From an uncultured Parabacteroides sp. (GTDB lineage Bacteria > Bacteroidota > Bacteroidia > Bacteroidales > Tannerellaceae): DNA of 16,066 nucleotides. Shown here one piece after another: positions 6,089 through 14,541 of this stretch. A program made the translations under genes and the position numbers. The notes beneath the pieces were generated by a model. It saw only the letters and a program-made list of their open reading frames with translations, was not told where the DNA came from and made no database searches. The stretch covers positions 1-16,066 of the forward strand of contig USAD01000024.1 in assembly GCA_900552415.1 (NCBI GenBank), given 5' to 3'. Numbering within the stretch: position 1 is the stretch's first letter; each line of letters starts with the position of its first letter.

Positions 6089-7984
6089 ATGAATAAGATG
6101 AGAAAAAATGTACTTTTGGCCTTCGGGCTTATGTTGATGCCATCCGCTTTCGCCGCGAATCCCGTGGAAGAGCCGGATAGCCTGATTAACCTTCAAGGAG
6201 TCGTTATCTCGGCGAACAAGATCCGGGTCAACCGGAGCAGCGTGCCGCTGACCATCTCGGTGATCGACCAGCAAGCGATAGAAGCCAGTAGCGAGTCGGC
6301 CTTGCTGCCGGTGCTTTCCGAGCGTGTGCCGGGTCTTTTCGTGACGGAGAAGGGCATCACGGGATTTGGCGTCTCTGAGGGCGCCGCCGGAACGATCAAC
6401 ATTCGTGGCGTTGGTAGCGGCAACAAGGTGCTGGTCCTTTTTGACGGGCAGCCCCAATGGGCCGGCCTGTTCGGCCATTCCCTGCCGGATACTTATGTGG
6501 CCTCGGACGTGGAGCGTGTCGAGGTGATCCGTGGTCCGGGCTCGTTGCTTTATGGCTCGAATGCGATGGGCGGTGTCATCAACATCATCACACGGAAGCA
6601 TCACCAAGCGGGCAGACGGACGCGGGCACGGGTGATGTACGGCTCATACAATACGCAGAAGTATATGGTGAACAATGGTTATAACGTCGGCAATTTCAGC
6701 AGCTTTGTCTCGATCAACCACGACCGGACGGACGGGCACCGGCCCCACTCGGATTTCCGGATCACGAACGGCTTCGCCAACCTGGGCTATCGCTTTAACG
6801 ACCATTTCAAGCTGACCGGCGACGTGAGCCTGGCGAAGTACAAGTTCCAGAATCCGGGCAAGACCTATTCCCCGATGATCGATAACAAGATGAACATCTT
6901 CCGCGGGACGGCCTCGCTGGGCTTCGAGAACCATTTCGAGAAGGCGAGTGGCGCCGTGCAGCTCTTTTACAACTGGGGAAACCACAAGATCAACGACGGT
7001 TATCAGGCGAGCGAGCAGCCGCAGGACTACCTGTTCCGCTCGACGGACCAGAACCTGGGCGTCCTGCTCTATGAGTCGTTCCATCTGTTCGAGGGCAACA
7101 CACTGACGGTCGGCATCGATTACAAGAACTGGGGCGGACACGCCTGGAACGACATGAACGATGGGAGTAAGGAGGAGATCATCGACAAGAGCATCAACGA
7201 GACAGCCGGCTACGTCATCATGCAGCAGGAGCTGTTCGACCTCTTGAGCCTGAACGCCGGCGTGCGTTATGAGCATAACAGCGCCTATGGTGGCGAATGG
7301 GTGCCGCAGGGCGGATTGACGGTGCGTCCTTTCGAGGGAAACACGATCCGCGGCTCCATCTCGAAAGGCTTCCGTAGCCCGAACATCCGCGAGTTGTATA
7401 TGTGGGGCACCAAGAACCCGGACCTGCTGCCGGAGAGCATGATCAATTACGAGGTCGCGATCAGCCAGAACTTTCTGGACAACCGCCTGTTCGCCGAGCT
7501 GACCGCCTTCTTTATCGACGGCAAGAACCTGATCGTGGCCGACCGGGTCAACAGCAACTCCGAGTTCCCGAAGATCAACCGCAACCTGGGCACCTTCACG
7601 AACAAGGGTATCGAGTTCGAGACACGCTACCAGATCCTGAACAACCTGAGCGTCGACGCGAACTACAGCTATCTGCACATGAGCAAGGCGATCCCGGGCG
7701 CGCCCGAGCATAAGCTTTACGCGGGCGTCTCGTACGCTCCGGGCCGTTTCTCGTTCAACGTCAGTGTCCAGTCCATCTTTGGCCTCTACACGGACGACGC
7801 CTGCAAGAAAGAGGAGGATTATACGACCCTCAACGCCCGGGCGGCCTATCGTTTCGGCTCTGTCGACAAGGGATTGAGCCTCTTCGTGAAGGGCGAGAAC
7901 CTGACGGCGACCCGCTACGAGATCAACGACGGCTTCCCGATGCCGAAGGCGATATTCATGGGCGGCGTAGAGGTGACTTTCTGA
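6089..7984 (+). CDS. TonB-dependent outer-membrane receptor
   Basis: This is a gated outer-membrane beta-barrel that imports a scarce substrate (metal chelate, heme, cobalamin or similar) with energy from TonB. From ATG 6089 it has 631 residues. A signal peptide covers 1-22 (MNKMRKNVLLAFGLML core, cleavage after AFA). A likely TonB box follows at about 33-40 (INLQGVVI). The plug domain spans about 48-170, with TINIRGVGSGNKVLVLFDG, VERVEVIRGPGSLLYGSNAMGG and INIITRK in the order typical of the family. The 22-stranded barrel fills the rest and ends in phenylalanine (VEVTF), the usual outer-membrane insertion signal. Histidines in the early barrel (HH at 171-172 and DGHRPHSDF) could bind metal, but that is only suggestive. 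ATG 6098 is an alternative start. The two operator-like sites upstream imply control by the NikR-like protein. Substrate unknown; metal uptake is the leading guess. Confidence 0.93.
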   Translation: MNKMRKNVLLAFGLMLMPSAFAANPVEEPDSLINLQGVVISANKIRVNRSSVPLTISVIDQQAIEASSESALLPVLSERVPGLFVTEKGITGFGVSEGAAGTINIRGVGSGNKVLVLFDGQPQWAGLFGHSLPDTYVASDVERVEVIRGPGSLLYGSNAMGGVINIITRKHHQAGRRTRARVMYGSYNTQKYMVNNGYNVGNFSSFVSINHDRTDGHRPHSDFRITNGFANLGYRFNDHFKLTGDVSLAKYKFQNPGKTYSPMIDNKMNIFRGTASLGFENHFEKASGAVQLFYNWGNHKINDGYQASEQPQDYLFRSTDQNLGVLLYESFHLFEGNTLTVGIDYKNWGGHAWNDMNDGSKEEIIDKSINETAGYVIMQQELFDLLSLNAGVRYEHNSAYGGEWVPQGGLTVRPFEGNTIRGSISKGFRSPNIRELYMWGTKNPDLLPESMINYEVAISQNFLDNRLFAELTAFFIDGKNLIVADRVNSNSEFPKINRNLGTFTNKGIEFETRYQILNNLSVDANYSYLHMSKAIPGAPEHKLYAGVSYAPGRFSFNVSVQSIFGLYTDDACKKEEDYTTLNARAAYRFGSVDKGLSLFVKGENLTATRYEINDGFPMPKAIFMGGVEVTF

Positions 7985-8026
7985 AAAACCGGGGGCTGTT
8001 CCATAACACCGAATCCGAAAAAATCT

Positions 8027-8034
8027 TACTTTTG
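8027..8034 (+). promoter_or_regulatory. Predicted promoter -7 box of the GNAT-nitrilase operon
   Basis: TACTTTTG matches TAnnTTTG fully and lies 37 bases before the start codon at 8071. No good TTTG -33 element was found at the usual spacing. The 86-base gap after the receptor gene has no clear terminator. Confidence 0.6.
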
Positions 8035-8070
8035 TAATCTTGGAACATGTAAATTTTTGTTGGTTTAGGT

Positions 8071-9609
8071 ATGGAACAACATACGCACAAGATTAACAAG
8101 GTAGCGATACGCACTTTGCAACTTTCGGATTATGAGCAGCTCTCGCAATCATTCAGACGAGTTTATGCGGATGGGTCAGATGTCTTTTGGACCCGCGAGC
8201 AAATAGAGAAACTGATCACGATCTTCCCGGAAGGGCAGATCGTGACGGTTGTCGGTAACAAGATCGTCGGCTGCGCCTTGGCGATTATCGTCGATTATGA
8301 CCTGGTCAAGAACGACCATACTTATGCGATGGTCACAGGCAAAGAGACCTTTAGCACCCACAATCCCAAAGGGAACATCCTTTATGGCATCGAGGTCTTC
8401 ATCCATCCGGATTATCGTGGATTGCGTTTGGCCCGGCGCATGTACGACTACCGCAAGGAGCTGTGTGAGAGCTTGAACCTGAAGGCGATCATGTTTGGTG
8501 GCCGTATTCCCAATTATCACAAGTATGCGAAGGAGTTGCGCCCCAAGGAGTATATCGACAAGGTCCGCAAGAAGGAGATCTATGATCCGGTGCTGACCTT
8601 CCAGCTTTCGAACGATTTCCACGTCCGGAAGGTGATGACCAATTATTTGCCCAACGACGAGGAATCGATGCACTACGCGACCCTCTTGCAATGGGATAAT
8701 ATCTATTATACGCCGAAGCCGGAGATCGTGACGACTAAGTCGACAGTCCGCATCGGATTGGTGCAATGGCAGATGCGTCCTTACAAGAGTTTGAATGACG
8801 TGTTCGAGCAGGTGGAGTTCTTCGTGGATGCCGTATCGGACTACAAGAGCGATTTCATCCTTTTCCCGGAATATTTCAACGCCCCGTTGATGGCCAAGTT
8901 CAACCACATGAGCGAGTCGGAGGCCATCCGTGAGCTGGCGCAATACACGAACGACATCCGCGACCGGTTCATCAACCTGGCGATCAGCTATAACATCAAT
9001 ATCATCACCGGAAGTATGCCGTTGCTGAAGGAGAACGGGTTGTACAACGTCGGGTTCCTTTGCCGCCGTGACGGTACTTACGAGACATACGAAAAGGTTC
9101 ATATCACGCCCGACGAGAGCAAGAGCTGGGGTCTTTCCGGCGGAAGCGCCGTCAAGACGTTCCAGACCGATTGCGCCAAGATCGGTATCCTGATCTGTTA
9201 CGACGTGGAGTTCCCCGAGTTGTCGCGCATCATGGCCGACCAGGGAATGCAGATCCTCTTCGTGCCATTCCTGACCGATACGCAGAATGGCTATTCGCGT
9301 GTCCGCGTCTGCGCTCAGGCCCGGGCGATCGAGAACGAGTGTTTCGTGGCCATCGCCGGCAGCGTGGGCAATTTGCCGCGTGTGCATAACATGGACATTC
9401 AATATGCCCAGTCGGGTGTCTTCACGCCTTGCGACTTCGCCTTCCCGACCGATGGAAAGCGCGCGGAGGCGACACCGAACACGGAGATGATCCTCGTCTC
9501 GGACGTGGATCTGGACCTGCTGAGCGAGCTCCATACTTATGGAAGCGTGCGCAACCTGAAGGATCGCCGTTCGGATTTATATGAGGTTAAATTGAAGAAA
9601 AGAAATTAA
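8071..9609 (+). CDS. Fusion of a GNAT acetyltransferase and a carbon-nitrogen hydrolase
   Basis: The 512-residue protein joins two enzymes. Residues 10-215 are a GNAT domain; the acetyl-CoA-binding motif A is at about 105-130 (YGIEVFIHPDYRGLRLARRM), with arginine where the usual second glycine of the Q/R-x-x-G-x-G/A loop sits. Residues 225-490 are a nitrilase-superfamily amidohydrolase with the complete triad: Glu267 in FPEYFN, Lys342 in YEKVHI and Cys376 in ILICYDVEFPE. The hydrolase would split an amide or nitrile C-N bond; the acetyltransferase would act on an amine. The same domain pair is known from Bacillus YhcX-like proteins, annotated as bifunctional but without a settled substrate. 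The start is preceded by TAGGT. The stop is one base before the next ATG, so translation is probably coupled. Cytoplasmic, no signal peptide. Confidence 0.93.
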   Translation: MEQHTHKINKVAIRTLQLSDYEQLSQSFRRVYADGSDVFWTREQIEKLITIFPEGQIVTVVGNKIVGCALAIIVDYDLVKNDHTYAMVTGKETFSTHNPKGNILYGIEVFIHPDYRGLRLARRMYDYRKELCESLNLKAIMFGGRIPNYHKYAKELRPKEYIDKVRKKEIYDPVLTFQLSNDFHVRKVMTNYLPNDEESMHYATLLQWDNIYYTPKPEIVTTKSTVRIGLVQWQMRPYKSLNDVFEQVEFFVDAVSDYKSDFILFPEYFNAPLMAKFNHMSESEAIRELAQYTNDIRDRFINLAISYNINIITGSMPLLKENGLYNVGFLCRRDGTYETYEKVHITPDESKSWGLSGGSAVKTFQTDCAKIGILICYDVEFPELSRIMADQGMQILFVPFLTDTQNGYSRVRVCAQARAIENECFVAIAGSVGNLPRVHNMDIQYAQSGVFTPCDFAFPTDGKRAEATPNTEMILVSDVDLDLLSELHTYGSVRNLKDRRSDLYEVKLKKRN

Positions 9610-9610
9610 T

Positions 9611-10141
9611 ATGGTACAAAGCGAGAGAGATTTGCGGCAGGAGCTGGTGCTCGAGGCCGCGCGAAGGATGATGGTGGCCGCCCGGACCGCGCCTAAAGGG
9701 AAGGGGATCGACGTGATCGAGATCGGCCTTGTCACGGGAGAGGACATCAAGCGCCTGTCCGCCGAGATGGAGCATATCTATCGGGAGACGGGCTTCAAGT
9801 TCCTCCTGCGCGACGCGGAGAACCTGGGAAGCGCCGGAGCGGTGGTGATCATCGGGACGCGCCAGCAGGTGCAGGCCCTGAATTGCGGCCATTGCGGTTT
9901 CCCGACCTGCGGCGAGAAGCCGGCGTTGGTGCCCTGCGCGATCAACTCGGTCGATTTGGGTATCGCGATCGGTTCCGCTTGCGCCATGGCGGCTGACATG
10001 CGTGTCGACACGCGGGTCATGTTTAGCGCCGGCCTGGCCGCCCAGCGGTTGGGGATGCTTGGCGATTGCAAGTGTGTCATGGCCATCCCGGTCAGTTGCT
10101 CGTCGAAGAACCCGTTCTTCGACCGGAAACCGAAAGCTTGA
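9611..10141 (+). CDS. DUF2148-type ferredoxin-domain (Fe-S) protein
   Basis: This 176-residue protein matches the DUF2148 family of small Fe-S proteins, whose function is not established. The cluster motif is CGHCGFPTCGEK, with Cys92, Cys95 and Cys100, and Cys109 as the likely fourth ligand, as in the CO-dehydrogenase-type Fe-S domain. Further cysteines at 124, 153, 155 and 163 could bind a second cluster or be structural. The N-terminal half (MVQSERDLRQ to about 75) is helical and lacks a signal peptide. The middle reads GSAGAVVIIGTRQQVQALNC, typical of the family. The gene starts one base after the stop of the GNAT-nitrilase fusion and is followed after 28 bases by the unknown gene. Tight linkage suggests a redox or electron-transfer role with its neighbours, which is inference only. 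Confidence 0.87.
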   Translation: MVQSERDLRQELVLEAARRMMVAARTAPKGKGIDVIEIGLVTGEDIKRLSAEMEHIYRETGFKFLLRDAENLGSAGAVVIIGTRQQVQALNCGHCGFPTCGEKPALVPCAINSVDLGIAIGSACAMAADMRVDTRVMFSAGLAAQRLGMLGDCKCVMAIPVSCSSKNPFFDRKPKA

Positions 10142-10169
10142 TTTGAATAGGAATGGTATCTCAGTTAAA

Positions 10170-11147
10170 ATGAATTCTATGGAAAACACGTGGGTAAGAT
10201 TTGGCAATAAGCTGGAAATACGTTATCATTTCGAAGATAGGTCGAATTGCATTGACGCATTGATCAGGCACCGCTGCGAGAAGGAGGTCATCAATATCTT
10301 GCGGGCGCTGGCCGAACTGTTTGGTGTTAAGATGACGATCTATGCGGATTCGTGCGAGAACGAGAGCGATTATAAGGAACGGTGGGCGATCGCCGGCGAG
10401 AGCAGCCGGGCCATCTCCATCCTGGTCAATATCTTCATGCAATTGATGTCGAGGCCCACGTTGTCCGTCGGTGGGCAGCTCCTCGCGGATTACAATGAGG
10501 AGACCGACTTGAGGCTCCAGAAGAGCGCCGGCAGCCTCAGGCGCGACCTGCGGCAGAAAAAGGCCGGTTCGGTAATCCCGAGCGACCTGATCGACCTGTT
10601 GAGCGCCTCGCCCCGTTACCGGAAATGCAAGTCGAACTTCTATGAGGTCCTTCGGGGTTATCCCAAGGTCTCGAGAATCAGCATGCGTGAGTTGAATGAC
10701 AAGAACCGCGGTCGCTCGGGCGTGCTGGAGATCAAGCGCGACCATTTCAATCTTTATATCTTGAGAAGCGATGACCTGCCGACCATTAAGGATACGAAGG
10801 CGACGATCGAGATCATCTCGCCAGTCCTGAAAGACAGCAAGTATCGCTGGAAAGGTATCTATAACAAGGGCGGCGAGACGATCGACTTCTATATGCGCGA
10901 CGAGGATTTCAAGCAGCAGATGTTCGACGAGAAGATCGCCTTCTCGAGCGGCATGTGCATCGATTGCGTGCTGGAGATCGAGCGCCGGCTCTCCGAGATG
11001 GGCGAGGTGATCCCGACCTGCTACACCGTCACGACGGTGATCCGGACAAGGCTAGACAAGCTGGTGATCGTCACCCCGCAGGGCAAGCGACACTTGAGGA
11101 AAATAGAGGCGGAGAAGCAGCAGCTGACGCTGGATTTCTTTGGCTGA
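10170..11147 (+). CDS. Protein of unknown family with C-terminal clamp-binding-like motif
   Basis: I do not recognise the family. From ATG 10170 it has 325 residues; ATG 10179 (MENTWVR) is an alternative start, and the longer open frame upstream overlaps the previous gene and is unlikely to be translated. Residues 30-95 look helical and amphipathic. A basic segment lies at 115-132 (SLRRDLRQKK). The C-terminal half (185-310) appears beta-rich, with WKGIYN (227-232), a CIDC pair (263-266) and a VTTVIRT strand. The last residues are QQLTLDFFG; QLTLDF (318-323) fits the bacterial sliding-clamp hexapeptide pattern QLxLxF, and such motifs usually sit at the extreme C-terminus. No signal peptide or membrane segment is seen. 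It is the third gene of the operon and is followed by a strong hairpin. A DNA-associated role is possible from the tail alone. Confidence 0.8.
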   Translation: MNSMENTWVRFGNKLEIRYHFEDRSNCIDALIRHRCEKEVINILRALAELFGVKMTIYADSCENESDYKERWAIAGESSRAISILVNIFMQLMSRPTLSVGGQLLADYNEETDLRLQKSAGSLRRDLRQKKAGSVIPSDLIDLLSASPRYRKCKSNFYEVLRGYPKVSRISMRELNDKNRGRSGVLEIKRDHFNLYILRSDDLPTIKDTKATIEIISPVLKDSKYRWKGIYNKGGETIDFYMRDEDFKQQMFDEKIAFSSGMCIDCVLEIERRLSEMGEVIPTCYTVTTVIRTRLDKLVIVTPQGKRHLRKIEAEKQQLTLDFFG

Positions 11148-11157
11148 CAAGATGGAT

Positions 11158-11209
11158 ATCCATTGTTGCCGGGGCAGGAGGACGATCGTCTGGCCCGGCA
11201 ACAACGGAT
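11158..11209 (+). terminator. Long hairpin after the operon (possible terminator without T-run)
   Basis: TTGTTGCCGGG (11163-11173) is the exact reverse complement of CCCGGCAACAA (11194-11204). One mismatch outside this, ATCC (11158-11161) pairs with GGAT (11206-11209). The loop holds the palindrome GACGATCGTC (11181-11190). It starts 11 bases after the stop of the unknown gene. No T-run follows, so it may stabilise the 3' end or act with Rho. Confidence 0.5.
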
Positions 11210-11304
11210 GGATCGTCCGGAACCTGTCCGGGCTCACGTAGAATAAGTGAAAAGGGCCGTTTTATGACAACTTGTAAGAAAAAGAGTTTTGTTCCCTATA
11301 AAAC

Positions 11305-11330
11305 CTTTTTCAAGAAGAAAAAGTTATTCT
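11305..11330 (+). terminator. Weak A/T-rich hairpin with T-rich tail
   Basis: CTTTTTC (11305-11311) pairs with GAAAAAG (11317-11323) around AAGAA, followed by TTATTCTTTT. It could be an intrinsic terminator before the next promoter, but the stem is mostly A-T. Confidence 0.3.
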
Positions 11331-11368
11331 TTTGAATAAAATAACATTAAAATGTACGATATTGTCTG

Positions 11369-11376
11369 TATCTTCG
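11369..11376 (+). promoter_or_regulatory. Predicted promoter -7 box of the purF-like/carAB operon
   Basis: TATCTTCG matches seven of eight positions of TAnnTTTG and lies 24 bases before the ATG at 11400. The sequence upstream is AT-rich, but no TTTG is found at the normal -33 distance. Confidence 0.4.
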
Positions 11377-11399
11377 CGTGATTAATAAAGGTACAATAA

Positions 11400-13286
11400 A
11401 TGGAAGTATTAAAGCATGAGTGTGGCGTAGCGATGGTCAGGCTACTGAAACCTCTTGAATATTACCATCAGAAGTATGGTAGTTGGATGTTTGGCCTGAA
11501 CAAGCTCTACCTGCTTATGGAAAAGCAACATAACCGAGGGCAAGAGGGCGCAGGTTTAGCGTGCGTGAAACTGGAGGCGGATCCCGGTGAGGAGTATATG
11601 TTTCGTGAACGGGCACTAGGTACGGGAGCGATCACTGAGATTTTCTCGGAAGTTCACAAACATTATCACGATTTGTCAGCAGAACAATTGAATGATCCTT
11701 TCTTCGCTAAGGCCAATCTTCCTTTCGCTGGCGAGCTTTATATGGGACATCTTCGTTACAGCACGACCGGCAAGTCCGGCATCTCTTATGTTCATCCTTT
11801 CCTGCGCCGCAATAATTGGCGGGCCAAGAACCTGGCGCTTTGCGGCAATTTCAACTTGACAAATGTCGATCAGATCTTCAAGGAGATCACCGCGACGGGG
11901 CAGCATCCCAGGAAGTATGCGGATACTTATATCATGCTCGAGCAGGTCGGCCACCGGTTGGATCGCGAGGTGGAGCGTTTGTTCAGGGATTGCGAGAGCG
12001 AGGGATTGACAGGCATGGACATCACCCATGCCATTGAGGACCGGATCGATCTCTCGAACGTGCTCAGGCGATGCGTCCCGACGTGGGACGGCGGTTTCGT
12101 GATCTGTGGTATCACGGGAAGTGGCGAGATGTTTAGCGTCAGGGATCCCTGGGGCATACGTCCCGCCTTTTATTATGCCGACGACGAGGTGATCGTGCTC
12201 GCCTCCGAGCGTCCGGTCATCCAGACGGTCATGAATATTCACGCGCAAGACATCCGGGAATTGAACCGGGGCGAGGCGCTGCTTGTTAATAAGAAAGGGG
12301 AGTGGCGGACATGCCAGATCGTCGAGCCCAAGGAGAACCGGGCCTGCTCGTTCGAGCGGATCTATTTCTCGCGGGGAAGCGACGTGGATATCTATCAGGA
12401 GCGGAAACGCTTGGGCAAGAACCTGGTGAACCCGATCCTGAAGGCGGTCGACTACGACTTGAACCATACGGTCTTCTCCTTCATCCCAAACACGGCCGAG
12501 GTGGCCTATTTCGGTATGCAAGAGGGATTGGAGACCTACTTGAACAAGCTGAAGAAGGAATGGATCGCTGACCGGAGTCACCTCTTGCACGAGAGTGAGT
12601 TGGAGCGGATTCTTTCCATGCGAATCCGTTGCGAGAAGGTGGCGATCAAGGATATCAAGCTTCGTACCTTTATCTCGGAAGGCAAGACGCGCGATGACCT
12701 TGCGGCTCACGTCTACGATATCACGTATGGCAGTATCGTGCCCTTCGAGGACAACCTGGTGATCATCGATGACAGTATCGTTCGGGGTACGACGCTCAAA
12801 CAGAGCATCATTGGCATCCTCGACCGCTTGCATCCGCGGAAGATTGTTATTGTCTCGTCATCACCACAAGTGCGTTATCCAGACTATTACGGGATCGACA
12901 TGGCTCGCATGAGCGAGTTTATTGCCTTCAAGGCAGCTGTGGCGTTGCTTAAGGAACGAGGCATGACGTCGATCCTCCATGAGGCTTACCAAAAGGCGAA
13001 AGCCTGGGAAGATAGGCCTGGCGAGGAGCAGGGAAATTGCGTGAAGGCGATCTATGCGCCCTTCACGGATCAGGAGATCTCGGCCAAGATGGTGGAATTG
13101 CTCAAGCCGAGCGGGGTGCGTGCCCGGGTGGAGATCGTCTATCAGACGCTCGAGGGATTGCGCAAATCCTGTCCGGATCATCCGGGAGATTGGTATTTCT
13201 CGGGCGATTATCCGACGCCGGGCGGTGTCCGGCTGGTCAACAGGGCCTTTATCAATTACATGGAACAGGAATATAAGGAAGAATAA
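11400..13286 (+). CDS. Long amidophosphoribosyltransferase-like protein (PurF family)
   Basis: Classical PurF makes phosphoribosylamine from PRPP and glutamine, the first step of purine synthesis. This 628-residue relative has an N-terminal glutamine amidotransferase domain (8-about 300). Cys8 (HECGV) is the nucleophile, so removal of a 7-residue propeptide is needed, as in Bacillus PurF. Arg119 (GHLRYSTTGKSG) is conserved. The phosphoribosyltransferase domain has the PRPP loop VIIDDSIVRGTT (455-466) and the flexible loop near LRTFI (421-425). It is longer than usual PurF (about 470-505 residues): there are insertions after residue 14 and around 385-415, and an extra C-terminal part. The oxyanion segment NGNLTN reads NFNLTN (150-155). 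The Fe-S cysteines of Bacillus PurF are absent (YPDYYGID replaces HPCFYGID). It precedes carA by 32 bases. It could be the purine enzyme or a paralog with another role; I give no symbol for that reason. Confidence 0.88.
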   Translation: MEVLKHECGVAMVRLLKPLEYYHQKYGSWMFGLNKLYLLMEKQHNRGQEGAGLACVKLEADPGEEYMFRERALGTGAITEIFSEVHKHYHDLSAEQLNDPFFAKANLPFAGELYMGHLRYSTTGKSGISYVHPFLRRNNWRAKNLALCGNFNLTNVDQIFKEITATGQHPRKYADTYIMLEQVGHRLDREVERLFRDCESEGLTGMDITHAIEDRIDLSNVLRRCVPTWDGGFVICGITGSGEMFSVRDPWGIRPAFYYADDEVIVLASERPVIQTVMNIHAQDIRELNRGEALLVNKKGEWRTCQIVEPKENRACSFERIYFSRGSDVDIYQERKRLGKNLVNPILKAVDYDLNHTVFSFIPNTAEVAYFGMQEGLETYLNKLKKEWIADRSHLLHESELERILSMRIRCEKVAIKDIKLRTFISEGKTRDDLAAHVYDITYGSIVPFEDNLVIIDDSIVRGTTLKQSIIGILDRLHPRKIVIVSSSPQVRYPDYYGIDMARMSEFIAFKAAVALLKERGMTSILHEAYQKAKAWEDRPGEEQGNCVKAIYAPFTDQEISAKMVELLKPSGVRARVEIVYQTLEGLRKSCPDHPGDWYFSGDYPTPGGVRLVNRAFINYMEQEYKEE

Positions 13287-13318
13287 AAGTTAGGACAATA
13301 TATTTTACAAGATACGAT

Positions 13319-14497
13319 ATGCGAACAAGAAAAACGGCAACATTGATTTTAGAGGATGGAAGTCAATTCCAGGGATGGTCTTTCGGCGCTGAGAGGGAGA
13401 CGGCCGGCGAGGTGGTGTTCAACACCGCCATGACGGGCTATCCGGAGAGCTTGACCGATCCTTCCTACGCGGGGCAATTGATGGCCTTGACCTATCCGTT
13501 GGTGGGCAACTATGGCGTACCGCCCTTCACGTTCAAGGAGAATGGCCTTCCGGTCCATATGGAGAGCGAGAAGATCCATGCGGAGGCGATCATCGTGAGC
13601 GACTATAGTGAGGAATATAGCCATTGGAACGCCTGCGAGAGCCTCGAGGAGTGGCTGAGACGCGAGAATGTCCCCGGCCTGACGGGCATCGACACCCGGG
13701 CCTTGACGAAGCGGATCCGCGAGCATGGCGTCATGCGTGGCCGAATCGTCTTCAATAACGACGAGGAGAGGTGGAAGAACGAGGAGCGGCTGGCTTTCCC
13801 GGCTTATGGGGAGATCAATTTCGTGGATCGGGTCAGTTGCCAATCCATCCTGTGCTATTTGCCGGATGGCTCTGTTCGTGAGTTCCCGCGGACGGGCGTC
13901 GACGACGCCGCGCTCTCGTGGATCGATCCCTCGTTGAAGAAGGTGATCCTGGTGGATTGTGGTGTCAAGGCGAATATCATCCGCAGCCTGCTGGAGCGGG
14001 GCGTGGCGGTGATCCGTGTGCCTTGGGATTACGATTTCAATCATCTCAACTACGACGGGTTGTTTATCAGCAATGGCCCGGGCGACCCCGACACGTGCGA
14101 CGCCGCCGTGCGCAATATCCGCAAGGCCCTCGAGGGCGATCGCCCCATTTGCGGCATCTGCATGGGCAACCAGCTTTTGGCGAAGGCGGGTGGCGCCACG
14201 ATCTATAAGTTGAAATATGGCCATCGGAGCCATAACCAGCCGGTGCGCATGGTCGGTACGGAGAAATGTTTCATCACGAGCCAGAACCATGGTTATGCCG
14301 TTGACAGCGAGACACTGGGTGCCGATTGGGAGCCGCTTTTCGTCAACATGAACGACGGGACGAATGAGGGCATCCGCCATAAGACGAAGCCTTTCTTCTC
14401 GTCGCAATTCCATCCCGAGGCGTGCGGTGGCCCGCTCGATACGATGTTCATCTTCGATAAGTTCGTCGGGATGCTTCAGGCTCAACCAAGGGGTTGA
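13319..14497 (+). CDS. carA: Carbamoyl-phosphate synthase small (glutaminase) subunit
   Basis: It splits glutamine and passes ammonia to CarB for carbamoyl phosphate, the precursor of pyrimidines and arginine. The 392-residue protein has the normal length. The N-terminal domain begins LILEDGSQFQGWSFGA and carries FNTAMTGYPESLTDPSYAGQ (34-53). The class I glutaminase domain has the nucleophile Cys281 (GICMGNQLL), His365 and Glu367 (QFHPEA), and the signature ISNGPGDP (250-257). GHRSHNQPV (301-309) resembles the animal CAD sequence more than the E. coli one. It starts 32 bases after the PurF-like stop and is followed by carB after 44 bases; no promoter or terminator was seen between them, so one operon is likely. 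Confidence 0.97.
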   Translation: MRTRKTATLILEDGSQFQGWSFGAERETAGEVVFNTAMTGYPESLTDPSYAGQLMALTYPLVGNYGVPPFTFKENGLPVHMESEKIHAEAIIVSDYSEEYSHWNACESLEEWLRRENVPGLTGIDTRALTKRIREHGVMRGRIVFNNDEERWKNEERLAFPAYGEINFVDRVSCQSILCYLPDGSVREFPRTGVDDAALSWIDPSLKKVILVDCGVKANIIRSLLERGVAVIRVPWDYDFNHLNYDGLFISNGPGDPDTCDAAVRNIRKALEGDRPICGICMGNQLLAKAGGATIYKLKYGHRSHNQPVRMVGTEKCFITSQNHGYAVDSETLGADWEPLFVNMNDGTNEGIRHKTKPFFSSQFHPEACGGPLDTMFIFDKFVGMLQAQPRG

Positions 14498-14541
14498 GGT
14501 GATTCGAATAGCATATAGTAAACACTAAAAGATTCCGAAAA

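Noticed and set aside
6644..7711. Minus-strand open frame of 355 codons inside the TonB receptor gene
   Set aside because: Shadow of a clear receptor gene. The antisense frames within the purF-like gene (11676-12833) and carA (13349-14485) were rejected for the same reason.
8176..9534. Long open frame of 452 codons on the minus strand, antisense to the GNAT-nitrilase gene
   Set aside because: It lies wholly inside a well-supported gene, and its translation shows no known motif. Such frames arise from GC-rich third positions.
10002..10169. Upstream extension of the unknown gene's frame
   Set aside because: It overlaps the conserved Fe-S protein gene by 140 bases and reads as low-complexity R/S/W-rich sequence; ATG 10170 is preferred.
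11264..11335. 23-codon frame encoding a Lys/Phe-rich peptide (starts MTTCKKKSF)
   Set aside because: It coincides with the A/T hairpin at 11305-11323, and its composition follows from A- and T-runs. It has no clear link as a leader peptide, though it cannot be fully excluded.
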